This document shows positions 18,595-28,016 of a stretch of 64,000 nucleotides of DNA, piece after piece. This stretch comes from Bacteriovoracaceae bacterium (GTDB taxonomy: Bacteria; Bdellovibrionota; Bacteriovoracia; Bacteriovoracales; Bacteriovoracaceae): the NCBI GenBank assembly GCA_947441615.1, contig CANEUH010000015.1, forward strand, positions 27,037-91,036, read 5' to 3'. The position numbers and the translations under genes were made by a program. The notes beneath the pieces were generated by a model. The model was not told where the DNA came from. It did no database searches and worked only from the letters and a program-made list of their open reading frames with translations. How positions within the stretch are numbered: position 1 is the first letter of the stretch; each line of letters starts with the position of its first letter.

Positions 18595-19310
18595 TAGAAG
18601 AGGTACATTCCAGTGATAAGAAGTTTAAAGTAATAACCCTTAAGGTCTGATTGACTGTCCTGCTGAATTTCAAAAGGCCAGTGCATTTGTCCCATAACAC
18701 CAACAACATAATGATCATTTAACCGAAGATCAATTCCTCCACCAAAATTTAGGCCAAAAGAAACTTTTTGATCTGTCCATTGAGTTGAAGTCGCTGTTGC
18801 TCTTTTTGCCCTTGGTGCATAGAAACCAAGTCCTCCTAAAAAATAAGGAGCAAGCTGATCATATTCAACAAATCTGCCTTTGATCGAGCTCGTTAACCCC
18901 ATAAGTCTCATGCGCTCGTTTTCGTCAGTATGCTCAGACATGTGAGCATTAATGAGTAAATCAAAAGAATAGCTAGCGGCGTATGAGTAAAGTAGATCAA
19001 AAGTAATTTTATCATTTCCGTGCTTCGAGTAATTACCCAATAGGAAAGTTTCACCTAGACCAAAGCCAAGTCCATGACGTTGGAGTCTTCCCTGATGACT
19101 ACGAGATCTAGTCTGGGATGGCTTTTCTTCATATTCTTCAGATGAAGATTTATCTTCATCTTTAGTTCGAAGTTCACCAGATGTGTTTGGAGTTTTTATT
19201 TTCGAAGAAAACGAAGGTTGGTCGTTTGCCTGAGAAAAAGAAAGAGAAGGGGTAAAAAAACTCATGGCCACAAGGGCCATGAGTAGAATGCTAAATTTTT
19301 TGTTACTCAT
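18594..19310 (-). CDS. Outer-membrane beta-barrel-like protein
   Basis: A 238-residue exported protein. A signal peptide (1-27) precedes a charged linker (30-75) and a C-terminal part with alternating glycine/aromatic-rich strands (LGFGLGETFLLG, YFLGGLGFYAP, SFGLNFGGGIDL) ending in GMYLF, as in small outer-membrane barrels ending in an aromatic residue. Function unknown. It lies nine bases after the PhaR-like gene and directly before the two ArsA-like ATPases. Confidence 0.65.
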   Translation of the reverse strand: MSNKKFSILLMALVAMSFFTPSLSFSQANDQPSFSSKIKTPNTSGELRTKDEDKSSSEEYEEKPSQTRSRSHQGRLQRHGLGFGLGETFLLGNYSKHGNDKITFDLLYSYAASYSFDLLINAHMSEHTDENERMRLMGLTSSIKGRFVEYDQLAPYFLGGLGFYAPRAKRATATSTQWTDQKVSFGLNFGGGIDLRLNDHYVVGVMGQMHWPFEIQQDSQSDLKGYYFKLLITGMYLF

Positions 19311-19319
19311 GAACTAAGA

Positions 19320-19712
19320 TTAGTTCAAAGTAGCAGAATTTTCCATAGAAGAGTTAAGACCAGCTACGAATGCAGGAATTTCAGCGTTGATAGCAGCTGC
19401 TGGGATATCGAAAGTAAGGTTTAATTTGCTTTCTAAACCAGCGATATAACCAGTAAGAGTTCCTTCTTCAGAACGGATAACACGCTTAAGAAGTTCAGTG
19501 TTACCTGGCTTAAGAGATTTACGCTCTTGATCGAAAAGAAGCTGGATCTGAGTCATGTATGTGATGTCATTTTTAGACTTGTTGTCGATAACTTGGATTT
19601 CGTGACCTTCGCGAATGATCTGAGCGATCTCTTCAAGTGTAACATAGCAGCTTTGGAAAGTGTCGTAGAGCTTGCGGTTCTGGTAACGCTTGATGATACG
19701 TACGTCTTTCAT
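19320..19712 (-). CDS. PHB/PHA accumulation regulator DNA-binding domain protein (PhaR-like)
   Basis: A 130-residue protein whose N-terminal ~65 residues match the polyhydroxyalkanoate regulator DNA-binding domain (PF07879): IIKRYQNRKLYDT, the CYVTLEEIAQIIREG helix and QVIDNKSKNDITY. The C-terminal half is short and variable. No PHA synthase or phasin gene is in the window, so its target may be different, possibly its own operon. It heads the minus-strand run down to 13848 and has a promoter-like sequence about 140 bases upstream. Codon use is unusually uniform compared with its neighbours, typical of a well-expressed gene. Confidence 0.82.
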   Translation of the reverse strand: MKDVRIIKRYQNRKLYDTFQSCYVTLEEIAQIIREGHEIQVIDNKSKNDITYMTQIQLLFDQERKSLKPGNTELLKRVIRSEEGTLTGYIAGLESKLNLTFDIPAAAINAEIPAFVAGLNSSMENSATLN

Positions 19713-19848
19713 GTTGTTCCCCTAATTTTTAGTTATACCCTTTTAAATCTTTTTAAAGGTACTTTCGTTAATAGTTTTGTTTAGTCTCAAGAAACAGTGC
19801 ACTCAAAATAATATGTTTTTGCGCACTATCGCTTTTCGAATCGGTTGG

Positions 19849-19877
19849 GTTTTACTAAGACCGAGTTTGGCTGTCAA
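19849..19877 (-). promoter_or_regulatory. Sigma70-type promoter for the PhaR-like operon
   Basis: On the minus strand a perfect TTGACA (19877-19872) is followed after 17 bases by TAAAAC (19854-19849, four of six matches to TATAAT). This predicts a transcript start near 19842 and a 5' untranslated region of about 130 bases. Confidence 0.5.
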
Positions 19878-19895
19878 CCCAGATAGTCATAAAAA
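19867..19895 (+). promoter_or_regulatory. Weak sigma70-type promoter, divergent and overlapping
   Basis: TTGGCT (19867-19872) and TAAAAA (19890-19895) are separated by 17 bases. Each matches the consensus at four of six positions. Transcription would start near 19902 and enter the structured leader of the TPR gene. The -35 element shares a base with the -35 of the opposite promoter. Confidence 0.35.
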
Positions 19896-19901
19896 ATCCT
19901 A

Positions 19902-20090
19902 AAGATGAAAAAAAAATAGCCTCCGAGGGTAAAAAATTCCCTATCCGGAGCGAAACGGCAACGCACTTTCAGCAGCTTAGGCTAACAAGATCGTCCTTTG
20001 TGCAGAGGGCGTTAATTATGACCAAATCCTAAGAAACGTCCAAAAAGCCACCGATAAAGACTTTGAGGGGGGCGAATAGATTTGCCCCTA
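19902..20090 (+). ncRNA. Candidate structured RNA or 5' leader with a predicted pseudoknot
   Basis: This stretch is rich in exact complementary segments. CTCCG (19921-19925) pairs with CGGAG (19946-19950) around AGGG/CCCT. GGGCGTT (20007-20013) pairs with AACGTCC (20035-20041). CTTAGG (19976-19981) is the exact complement of CCTAAG (20028-20033) in the loop of that hairpin, a pseudoknot. GCCTCC (19919-19924) can pair with GGGGGC (20068-20073), and the latter can instead form a strong hairpin with GCCCC (20084-20088) just before the ribosome-binding site. Mutually exclusive pairings next to a start codon suggest a regulatory leader. It matches no RNA family I recognise. Confidence 0.45.
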
Positions 20091-20108
20091 CCTAAGAACA
20101 GGACGTCT

Positions 20109-21947
20109 ATGAAACTTGCTCGTTTAATTTTGTTTTCAGTCGTTTTTGGAATTTTTATCACAGGCTGTGCCCATCAAAAACCTGTGACTACAAATGATTT
20201 GTCCCAGTTCACTCCCGAACAAATAGAGCAATTAAATAAAGAGGCACTACTGATCGCCTCTAAGCGACTCGAGGAAATGGTGATTCAGGCCAAGTCGAGT
20301 GAATCAACTTTAAATTATTTGGCCACAGATTTATTTTTAAAAGGGAACATGTCTCTTCTTGAGGGAGATTACGCTACGGCCGCTGTTTTATTTAAACACC
20401 TCGTGACCCTTGTACCTGATGATGAATTTGTTCAAAGAAAATATGCCATAACCTTAATTCGTGAAGGTGACTTAGAAAATGCTGTGGGTGTTTTAGAGAA
20501 GCTTTACAAAAACACTAAAGACGAGAGAGTTGGACTTATTCTTGCTGGAGTCTATACAGGGTTAGATAAAGAGGATCTCTCGAGAAAAATTTATCGAAAT
20601 CTTTTAGTCTTAAATCCAAAAAATGAAGATGCTTGTATTTTCCTTGGAAAGTCACTCGCGGTGTCTAAAGAAACAACGAAGGCCATTTCTCAGTTAAAAA
20701 CTTGTTCCACAAAAGATAAAACAAATGGCATGTATGACTACTATATAGGGAAGATCTATATGGACATGGGAAAAATAGCCGAAGCCATGGAGTCCTTTAA
20801 GCTTTCAAATAAAAGACAACCTTCTCTGGCCCAAGCGACCAATGCTCTGGGAATGTTATTAGAAGAGCGAGAGGATCATCATAGTGCGATTCAAGTCTAT
20901 AAAAAGTATCTTGATGTCAATCCAAATGACTCCTCAATCCTCAACCGAATGGTTCAGGTCCTCTTTCTTAAAGAAAAATTTGAAGATGTTGTTCCTTATG
21001 CAGAGAGATTAAGTGATTTAGAGCCTGAGGATTTAAATTTAAAAGTTAAACTTGGAATTCTTTATACGGATTCTAAAAAGTATCCCGAGGCAATCTCTGT
21101 GTTTAAAGATCTTCTCGCTGCGGCCCCGAAGTCAGACAAAATACTTTATTATCTGGGAGTCATTCATCAAGAAATGAATGATTTACAAAATTCAATTGAA
21201 TATTTTAACCAGATCCCTTCCTCAAGCGGACTTTATACCGATAGCTCAGTTCAAATGGCAAACATGCTCTCGACGTTGGCCCAATCAGATGAAGAACTAA
21301 CACCCAAGTTTATTAAATATGTAAATGCAAAGATTGAAGAATTTAAAGACATGCGAGTTGAGTTCAGTGTTATTAAGGCTGGATTCTATGAGGGAGAGGG
21401 AAAATATAAAGAAGCTATGGAAACAATGATGGTGATTCAGGATGAGAAGAATTTTTCGAATCAACATAAGTACTATCTAGCAAATCTTTACGAAAAAGAA
21501 AAAAAGTATGAGGAGTCCACTGCTCTGGTCATGGGAATTATTGAGAAGGAGCCTAAAAACGCTCATGCTTGGAATTTTTTAGGGTATTCACTTCTCGTGA
21601 GAGGGCAAGAAATTGAAAAAGCCTACGATTATATTCAAAAGGCACTTAAGATTAATCCTGAAGATGGTTATATTAGAGATTCATTAGGTTGGTATTATTT
21701 TAAGAAAGGTCAAACCAGTAAGGCGCTCAAGGAGCTCGAACTTGCCTTTAAGAGAGTTCCGGATGACATTGAGATTATGAAGCACCTTGCGATAGTCCAT
21801 AGAGAATTAAAAAACTATAAACGAGCCAAAATTTATTTTGAGTCAGCACTAAAACTCGTTCGCTATCAAGTTGAGCGTCAGGAGATCATGGGTCTCATGA
21901 CTGAACTTGAGGGAGAGCGTATTCCTGCATCAGAGAAATTGGACTAA
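20109..21947 (+). CDS. TPR-repeat lipoprotein
   Basis: A 612-residue lipoprotein: the signal peptide ends in a lipobox-like ITGC, then a long array of tetratricopeptide repeats covers most of the chain (for example AMESFKLSNKRQPSLAQATNALG and the last ones at YDYIQKALKINPEDG and SKALKELELAFKRVPDD). TPR arrays scaffold protein complexes; here probably on the periplasmic face of the outer membrane. The start ATG 20109 has AGGA at a suitable distance; an upstream in-frame TTG at 20082 falls inside a hairpin and is less likely. It is followed immediately by a LolB-like lipoprotein gene, an order seen in other proteobacteria. Confidence 0.85.
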   Translation: MKLARLILFSVVFGIFITGCAHQKPVTTNDLSQFTPEQIEQLNKEALLIASKRLEEMVIQAKSSESTLNYLATDLFLKGNMSLLEGDYATAAVLFKHLVTLVPDDEFVQRKYAITLIREGDLENAVGVLEKLYKNTKDERVGLILAGVYTGLDKEDLSRKIYRNLLVLNPKNEDACIFLGKSLAVSKETTKAISQLKTCSTKDKTNGMYDYYIGKIYMDMGKIAEAMESFKLSNKRQPSLAQATNALGMLLEEREDHHSAIQVYKKYLDVNPNDSSILNRMVQVLFLKEKFEDVVPYAERLSDLEPEDLNLKVKLGILYTDSKKYPEAISVFKDLLAAAPKSDKILYYLGVIHQEMNDLQNSIEYFNQIPSSSGLYTDSSVQMANMLSTLAQSDEELTPKFIKYVNAKIEEFKDMRVEFSVIKAGFYEGEGKYKEAMETMMVIQDEKNFSNQHKYYLANLYEKEKKYEESTALVMGIIEKEPKNAHAWNFLGYSLLVRGQEIEKAYDYIQKALKINPEDGYIRDSLGWYYFKKGQTSKALKELELAFKRVPDDIEIMKHLAIVHRELKNYKRAKIYFESALKLVRYQVERQEIMGLMTELEGERIPASEKLD

Positions 21948-22604
21948 ATGCTAAGACCCCTTTTTTTATTTGTTTTCATTTCTTCATGCTCATTTTTAAA
22001 GGGTACACCTTCCCTTAAAACAATCGATACCGATCGACTCCTAAATTCAATAAAACTCACAGGAGAGGGGAAAGGAAGGTTAACTCTTGGGCAGAGTCAG
22101 CATGTTTTTAGTGTTGATAGCGTACTTAATGAAGATCTTGATTGGATTTTCGCCGTAAGTATCCCTCTTCACGGTGAGGAAGTGATGATCTTATCTGATA
22201 TAAAAAGTCACCAAATGAAATTTAGCGAAGTTTCTTCTTTTGAGGAAAGGATTGCGAAAGAATTTAAGCGACTAAAACTGAATAAAATCCTTACGACTGA
22301 AAAGTTCATGAAAGAGTTGCGCTTATTGATCAGGTTTGGCCTCTCTCCTCAATGGGGGCAAAAACGAGATTGCAAGCCGCAGCAAAATGAAACAATTTGT
22401 GAACTTGATGGTGAGACATTTATCGTTCATGTTCTGGATACTGAAATTAAAATAAAAAAATTATTGGGGCAGGGTAAAAGTTTACAGATTGTAGCAAAAA
22501 ACCTTACTGAATCTTTCTTTCAGAAAACCGACATCATTCTCTTCTTAAATGAAGCCCAGGAAGAGAAGAAAGTCTCGCCTTTTTCTCTCGAAATTTTTTG
22601 GTAA
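21948..22604 (+). CDS. LolB-like outer-membrane lipoprotein (tentative)
   Basis: A 218-residue lipoprotein; the signal peptide ends in ISSC (Cys14). The early part of the mature chain (LTGEGKGRLTLGQ, followed by strand pairs such as WIFAVSIPLHGEEVMIL) resembles the LolB/LolA half-barrel that receives lipoproteins at the outer membrane. Similarity is weak and two cysteines in the C-terminal half are unusual, so this is a suggestion. It begins directly after the TPR gene stop and is surely co-transcribed with it. Confidence 0.45.
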   Translation: MLRPLFLFVFISSCSFLKGTPSLKTIDTDRLLNSIKLTGEGKGRLTLGQSQHVFSVDSVLNEDLDWIFAVSIPLHGEEVMILSDIKSHQMKFSEVSSFEERIAKEFKRLKLNKILTTEKFMKELRLLIRFGLSPQWGQKRDCKPQQNETICELDGETFIVHVLDTEIKIKKLLGQGKSLQIVAKNLTESFFQKTDIILFLNEAQEEKKVSPFSLEIFW

Positions 22605-22725
22605 AAAAATATTCCAGACCTTTTTGGTTGCAAAATGCACCTCTTGTCAGAAATGCGTTGTTTTTATAGTGATTAATATCGCTCTGATGGCTTACAATTA
22701 TTCTATTTATTTTCAGGAGTCTTAG

Positions 22726-24480
22726 ATGAAGAGTTTGGTGTTCGTACTAAGTTGTTTGATGCTGTCTTTTGCCTGTAGCAAGGAGAAGACTTTTGATGAA
22801 AGAGAAATCAATCTTATCTCTCCTGAAAAAATTTCGGGCTTTGACCCTATTAATGCTTCTGATCGTTATTCAGGTAATGAGACGGGAAAAGTTTATGAAG
22901 GATTATTTGAATTCCATCCGTTAAAGCGTCCCTATGAGCTTATGCCTAACTTGGCAGAAAGTTTACCGGTAGTGAGTTCAGACGGCCTGACATACATTTT
23001 TAAAATTAGAAAAGGTGTCCTCTTTCATGACAGCCCTGCCTTTAAAGATGGCGTTGGGAGAGAGATGAAAGCTTCAGATATAATTTATTCAATTAAAAGA
23101 CTCGCTGATCCTAAGCTTAATGCCAAGGGGTGGTGGCTTCTTGATGATCGTCTTGTGGGTCTTAATGAATGGAGAACAAAAAATTCAACCACTGAGAATA
23201 CAAATTACGAAGAAGAAATTGAAGGGTTAAAAAAGATCGATGAATATACTCTTCAAATGAGACTTAAAAAACCATACCCACAGTTTCTTTATGCTCTAGC
23301 TATGCCATATACATTTATTGTTGCAAGAGAAGCAGTGGAGCATTTTGGAAAAGAGTTTCTTAATTACCCTGTTGGAACGGGAGCGTTTGTTCTTCCAAAG
23401 TTCGAGCAGTCAAGCATGATCACTTATCTGAGAAACACTAAATTTAGAGATAAGTTTTATCCATCTGAAGGTGAAGAGGGTGATGATAAGCTTGGGCTTT
23501 TGGCCGATGCTGGAAAAAAAATTCCATTGATAGATAAAATCACTGTTCACGTCGTTGTTGAATCTCAGCCTAAGTGGTTGTCATTCATGAAGGCGAAGGA
23601 TGATCTTCTTGAAGTCAAGGACGTGAATATTCAGCAAACAATTAATTCTAAGAAAGAATTAAAAGATGAGCATAAAGAAAAAGGCATCAGGCTCATCATG
23701 AAGCCCATGTTAGATGTCACTTATTTTGCCTTCAATCATGAAGAGCCTATCTTTAAAAATAGAAAATTAAGACAGGCGATGAATCTCGCCTTTGATAGAG
23801 CGACATATAATAGACTCTTCCATGAAAATACAGCGTTTGATGCTCATGGGCCAGTTCCTCCTGGACTTGGTGGACAAACGAAAGAATTCAAAAATCCTTA
23901 TATTAAATACGACCTAGATCAGGCGAAGAAACTTTTAGCTGAGGCCGGTTATCCAGGTGGTAAGGGTCTACCGACGATTGTTGTTCAGACGAGATCTGAT
24001 ACGATTTCTCGACAGCAAATTGAGTTCTTTGAGAAATGCATGGAGAAAATTGGAATCAATATAGATGCAGGTACTAACACTTGGCCTGAGCTTGTTAATA
24101 AGGTCACAAAAAAACAACATCAAATGTATACCATGGCATGGGGAGCGGATTATCCAGATGCTGAAAATTTCCTTGGTCTCCTGTATTGCCCAAACCAAGC
24201 CCCAGGATCAAATGGAGCAAACTATTGCAATCCAGACTTCGATGCGATTTATAAACAAGCAACGATCATGCAAGATTCTCCTGAGAGAACCACTCTTTAT
24301 GAAAAATTAAATGAGATGGTCGCCTTAGATGCTCCATGGATTTTTGGGTTTCACCGTACGGACATCTATCTTGCTCAGGCGTGGCTTAAAAACTTTAAAC
24401 ACATGGAGTTTAATCACTCCCAGTTTCAATACCTCAATGTTGACCTTGAAGTGAAAAAACAACTTAGTAAGAAATTTTAG
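22726..24480 (+). CDS. Peptide ABC transporter substrate-binding lipoprotein (SBP_bac_5)
   Basis: A 584-residue periplasmic binding protein of the DppA/OppA family. Signal peptide with lipobox-like LSFAC (Cys17), then the typical EGLFEFHPL, PNLAESLPVVSSDG, FKIRKGVLFHD and the GTGAFVLPKF segments, and the C-terminal WGADYPDAENFL stretch. It should capture oligopeptides and deliver them to the permeases encoded downstream. It is the first gene of a complete importer operon (22726-28016), preceded by CAGGAG. Confidence 0.92.
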   Translation: MKSLVFVLSCLMLSFACSKEKTFDEREINLISPEKISGFDPINASDRYSGNETGKVYEGLFEFHPLKRPYELMPNLAESLPVVSSDGLTYIFKIRKGVLFHDSPAFKDGVGREMKASDIIYSIKRLADPKLNAKGWWLLDDRLVGLNEWRTKNSTTENTNYEEEIEGLKKIDEYTLQMRLKKPYPQFLYALAMPYTFIVAREAVEHFGKEFLNYPVGTGAFVLPKFEQSSMITYLRNTKFRDKFYPSEGEEGDDKLGLLADAGKKIPLIDKITVHVVVESQPKWLSFMKAKDDLLEVKDVNIQQTINSKKELKDEHKEKGIRLIMKPMLDVTYFAFNHEEPIFKNRKLRQAMNLAFDRATYNRLFHENTAFDAHGPVPPGLGGQTKEFKNPYIKYDLDQAKKLLAEAGYPGGKGLPTIVVQTRSDTISRQQIEFFEKCMEKIGINIDAGTNTWPELVNKVTKKQHQMYTMAWGADYPDAENFLGLLYCPNQAPGSNGANYCNPDFDAIYKQATIMQDSPERTTLYEKLNEMVALDAPWIFGFHRTDIYLAQAWLKNFKHMEFNHSQFQYLNVDLEVKKQLSKKF

Positions 24481-24488
24481 TAGGCCAA

Positions 24489-25424
24489 ATGATTAAGTAC
24501 ATCATTAGAAGACTTCTCTACCTCATCCCTGTATTACTTGGGGTGAGTTTTATTATTTTTGTTCTCTTTAATCTTGTCTCTGGTGATCCGACGGCGGTGC
24601 TCTTAGGGAAGAATGCATCGGCAAGACAAATGGCCGAGTTACGAGAACAACTAGGACTTAATAAACCTCTTCTTGATCAATATTTTGATGTCGTTAAATC
24701 AGCTTTCACTTTTGATTTTGGCTATTCATGGGCAACAAAGCAGGAAATATCTCACATGATTCTTCAAGGGGCCTATCCTTCTTTGTGTTTGTCTGTACCG
24801 GCTTTTGTGATTGCGACGATCTTATCTCTTATTATTTCCTTAGTTGTTTCCTTTTATAGAGGAAAGGGGATTGATCTTTTTGTTCGTATCATGTGTATTG
24901 CCGGAGTGAGTGTTTCAGCTTTGGCCTACATTCTTTTCTTTCAATATTTTTTCGCCTACAAGCTTGGATGGTTTGAGATATCGGGTTTTGAATACGGATT
25001 TCCCGATTTTATTCCTTTTGTTGCACTTCCTGCGATCATTTTTATCCTCTTGAGCCTAGGGCCTGATGTTCGCTTTTTTAGAACCGTGATTTTAGATGAG
25101 ATTTATCAGGACTATGTTCGTACCGCTCGCGCAAAGGGGCTCTCTGAGGTTGTGATTCTTTTAAAGCACGTTCTTCGAAATGCAATGATCCCCATCATTA
25201 CTTATGTCGTTATACAGATACCTTCTTTAATTTTAGGTGCCTTACTTTTAGAAAACTTTTTTAGTATCCCGGGCCTCGGTGGAATTACCTTGAATGCCCT
25301 AAACTCGTCAGATTTTCCTGTGATCAAGGCCATGGCAATCCTTTCGAGTGTTCTTTATATCTTATTAAGTCTTTTGACTGATGTTTTATACACATTTGCT
25401 GATCCTAGAGTGAAGCTTAAGTAG
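24489..25424 (+). CDS. Peptide ABC transporter permease (DppB/OppB type)
   Basis: A 311-residue inner-membrane permease with about six membrane segments. It has the family N-terminus YIIRRLLYLIPVLLGVSFI, the GDP motif after the first segment, and the EAA-like loop RTARAKGLSEVVILLKHVLRNA that contacts the ATPase. It follows the binding-protein gene by eight bases and precedes the second permease by ten. Confidence 0.93.
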   Translation: MIKYIIRRLLYLIPVLLGVSFIIFVLFNLVSGDPTAVLLGKNASARQMAELREQLGLNKPLLDQYFDVVKSAFTFDFGYSWATKQEISHMILQGAYPSLCLSVPAFVIATILSLIISLVVSFYRGKGIDLFVRIMCIAGVSVSALAYILFFQYFFAYKLGWFEISGFEYGFPDFIPFVALPAIIFILLSLGPDVRFFRTVILDEIYQDYVRTARAKGLSEVVILLKHVLRNAMIPIITYVVIQIPSLILGALLLENFFSIPGLGGITLNALNSSDFPVIKAMAILSSVLYILLSLLTDVLYTFADPRVKLK

Positions 25425-25434
25425 AAGTGAAAAT

Positions 25435-26286
25435 ATGAAAGAGAATTCTTTATGGAAAGATGCATTTCGTAGACTGACCATGGATAAGTGGGCACTGGGC
25501 TCTCTCATCATTGTGCTCATCTATTCTTCTGTCGCTCTTCTCGCGGCGATGGGAATTATTGCTGGTGACTGGGCCAAAGAGGTTGGTGCTTCGAATATGG
25601 CCCCTAATGGAGATCACTGGTTAGGGACAGATATTTTTGGTCGTGACGTTTTATCAAAAGTTTTAAGGGGAACTCAGATTGCGATGTCTGTAGGACTCGT
25701 GACTTCACTCATCGCAATTCCTATTGGAGTTGTTCTCGGGGCACTTGCCGGTTATTTCGGGGGGTGGGTGGATGATTTAATTACCTGGCTCTACACGACC
25801 TTCTCATCCATACCAAATATTATGCTCCTTATTTCTATCACAATGATTCTGGGTAAGGGCATCTTCGCCGTCTACATCGCTCTTGGTGCCACAAGTTGGG
25901 TCACTCTCTGTCGTCTCATCCGTGGCGAGGTGATGAAACATAAGGAGAGAGAATATGTGCAGGCCGCAGGAGCAATAGGTGGAGGGCACTTTAGAAAATT
26001 GTTTCTTCATATCCTTCCTAATGTGACTCACATCGTGATCATCAATACCTCATTACAGTTTCAGTTCGCGATTAAATCTGAAGTCATTCTTTCTTACTTG
26101 GGCCTCGGTGTTCAGGGTGAGCCAAGTTGGGGGACCATGATTGATGACGCTAAATTGGAACTCTCTCGAGGAGTTTGGTGGCAACTTGCTGGGGCCACGA
26201 CCGCCATGTTTTTAGTTGTACTTGCATTTAATCTTTTGGGAGATGCACTTCGTGACTCTCTTGATCCAAAGCTAAAAGGAAAATAG
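25435..26286 (+). CDS. Peptide ABC transporter permease (DppC/OppC type)
   Basis: A 283-residue partner permease. Visible marks are the HWLGTDIFGRDVLSKVLRGTQIA segment typical of OppC/DppC, five or six membrane helices, and the EAA-like loop EYVQAAGAIGGGHFRKLFLHILPN. It is part of the 22726-28016 operon; the ATPase gene starts two bases after its stop. Confidence 0.93.
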   Translation: MKENSLWKDAFRRLTMDKWALGSLIIVLIYSSVALLAAMGIIAGDWAKEVGASNMAPNGDHWLGTDIFGRDVLSKVLRGTQIAMSVGLVTSLIAIPIGVVLGALAGYFGGWVDDLITWLYTTFSSIPNIMLLISITMILGKGIFAVYIALGATSWVTLCRLIRGEVMKHKEREYVQAAGAIGGGHFRKLFLHILPNVTHIVIINTSLQFQFAIKSEVILSYLGLGVQGEPSWGTMIDDAKLELSRGVWWQLAGATTAMFLVVLAFNLLGDALRDSLDPKLKGK

Positions 26287-26288
26287 CT

Positions 26289-28016
26289 ATGACATCACCA
26301 CTTCTTTCAGTAAGAAACCTCGTGGTCGAATTCCAGACCGGAGAAGGAATCACTAGAGCAGTTAATAATGTCTCCTTCGACATTCCTGCTGGAAAAACTA
26401 TTGGTATTGTAGGTGAATCTGGTTCTGGAAAATCAGTGACCTCTCTTGCAGTCATGGGACTTTTACAAAAGCCTGCTGCTAAAATTCCTCAAGGGGAGAT
26501 CATCTTTAATGGTCAAGATCTTTTAAAATTTAATGATTCCCAAATGCGAGCCATCCGCGGGAATCAAATTTCAATGATATTCCAAGAACCAATGACTAGT
26601 TTGAATCCGGTTTTCAAAGTTGGAGATCAAATTGCAGAAACGATTCGTATTCATAGAAATATTTCAAACAAAGAAGCTTGGGATCGCGCTGTTGATCTCA
26701 TGAATCAAGTTGGAATTCCAAATCCTGCATTGAGCGCTCACAAATATCCGCATGAAATGTCTGGTGGGCAAAAACAAAGAGTTATGATTGCCATGGCGAT
26801 TGCTTGTGAACCGAAGCTTCTCATTGCAGATGAACCAACGACGGCGTTAGATGTGACAATCCAAAAGCAAGTGTTAGAACTTCTCCATAAACTTCAGCAG
26901 CAGTACAAAATGAGTATGATGTTTATTACTCATGACTTAGGAGTTATTGGAGATATTGCTGATGACGTCGTCGTTATGTACCGTTCAAACGTTGTTGAGC
27001 AAAACAAGGCCCAAGAAATTTTTTATACCGCTAAGCACCCCTATACTAAAGGGCTTCTTGCTTGTCGTCCAAAACTTGGAGCTAATCCAAGAAGGCTTTT
27101 AACTGTCAGTGATTTTATGGATGATCAAGGTGTTGAGAAACATGTCTCCCCAGAAAGAGTTGTGGTTTTTGATAAAGAACAGGAGAAAGAAAAATCTTCT
27201 GAGATACTTCTTGAGGTAAAAAATCTAGTGACTCAGTTTCCGATAAAAGGTGGATTCTTTGGTCGAACGGTAGATCACTTTAAAGCGGTTAATGACGTCA
27301 GTTTTACTCTTAAGAAGGGAAAAACTCTTGGTCTTGTTGGAGAGTCTGGTTGTGGTAAAACAACCCTTGGAAGGTCTATCCTTCGGCTAGTAGAACCTAG
27401 TTCGGGGAGTATTATTTATAATGGAAAAGACATCACTCATGTTTACGCTGAGGAACTTCGACTTCTTAGACGTAAAATGCAGATTATTTTTCAGGATCCT
27501 TACTCATCATTAAATCCAAGAATGACTATTTCTGAAATTCTTACTGAACCACTGAATATTCATAATGTGGGAAATTCTAAACAAGAACGTTTAGATATGG
27601 CGAAACAACTTTTTGAAAAAGTTGGTCTTAAGCTCTCTCATCTTAATCGCTACCCGCATGAGTTCTCAGGAGGTCAGAGGCAGAGGATTTGTATCGCACG
27701 AGCGTTGATGCTAAGACCAGAATTTGTCATCTGTGATGAATCTGTTTCTGCACTCGATGTATCGATTCAAGCGCAAGTTTTAAATCTTCTCTTGGATCTT
27801 CAAGAGGAATTCCATTTAACCTATATCTTTATCTCTCATGATCTCTCTGTTGTGAATTTTATCGCAGATGAAGTGGGGGTCATGAATGGTGGGAAAATCA
27901 TTGAGATGGATAAAGCGAGCTCAATCTATAAGAATCCGAAAGAAGCCTATACGAGAGCACTTCTTTCGGCGATTCCAAAAGGCGAGGTTAAATCGGATTT
28001 GTCTTCAATGGTTTAA
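26289..28016 (+). CDS. Peptide ABC transporter ATPase with two fused nucleotide-binding domains (DppD-DppF type)
   Basis: A 575-residue double ATPase that energises the importer. Domain 1 has Walker A GESGSGKS and signature MSGGQKQR; domain 2 has Walker [21 protein letters not shown] and signature FSGGQRQR. Each domain carries a Walker B aspartate ([24 protein letters not shown]) and an H-loop. The second domain has DES rather than DEP after Walker B, a common variant. Fusion into one chain is as in YejF and GsiA. The 3' end overlaps the convergent symporter gene by 29 bases. Confidence 0.95.
   Translation: MTSPLLSVRNLVVEFQTGEGITRAVNNVSFDIPAGKTIGIVGESGSGKSVTSLAVMGLLQKPAAKIPQGEIIFNGQDLLKFNDSQMRAIRGNQISMIFQEPMTSLNPVFKVGDQIAETIRIHRNISNKEAWDRAVDLMNQVGIPNPALSAHKYPHEMSGGQKQRVMIAMAIACEPKLLIADEPTTALDVTIQKQVLELLHKLQQQYKMSMMFITHDLGVIGDIADDVVVMYRSNVVEQNKAQEIFYTAKHPYTKGLLACRPKLGANPRRLLTVSDFMDDQGVEKHVSPERVVVFDKEQEKEKSSEILLEVKNLVTQFPIKGGFFGRTVDHFKAVNDVSFTLKKGKTLGLVGESGCGKTTLGRSILRLVEPSSGSIIYNGKDITHVYAEELRLLRRKMQIIFQDPYSSLNPRMTISEILTEPLNIHNVGNSKQERLDMAKQLFEKVGLKLSHLNRYPHEFSGGQRQRICIARALMLRPEFVICDESVSALDVSIQAQVLNLLLDLQEEFHLTYIFISHDLSVVNFIADEVGVMNGGKIIEMDKASSIYKNPKEAYTRALLSAIPKGEVKSDLSSMV

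Noticed and set aside
19902..20090. tmRNA gene, because a frame ends in NALSAA followed by a stop, like a tag peptide end
   Set aside because: No tRNA-like acceptor, no T arm or encoded CCA and no GGGG...TTCGAC 5' end is present on either strand, and the structured stretch is too short for a standard tmRNA.
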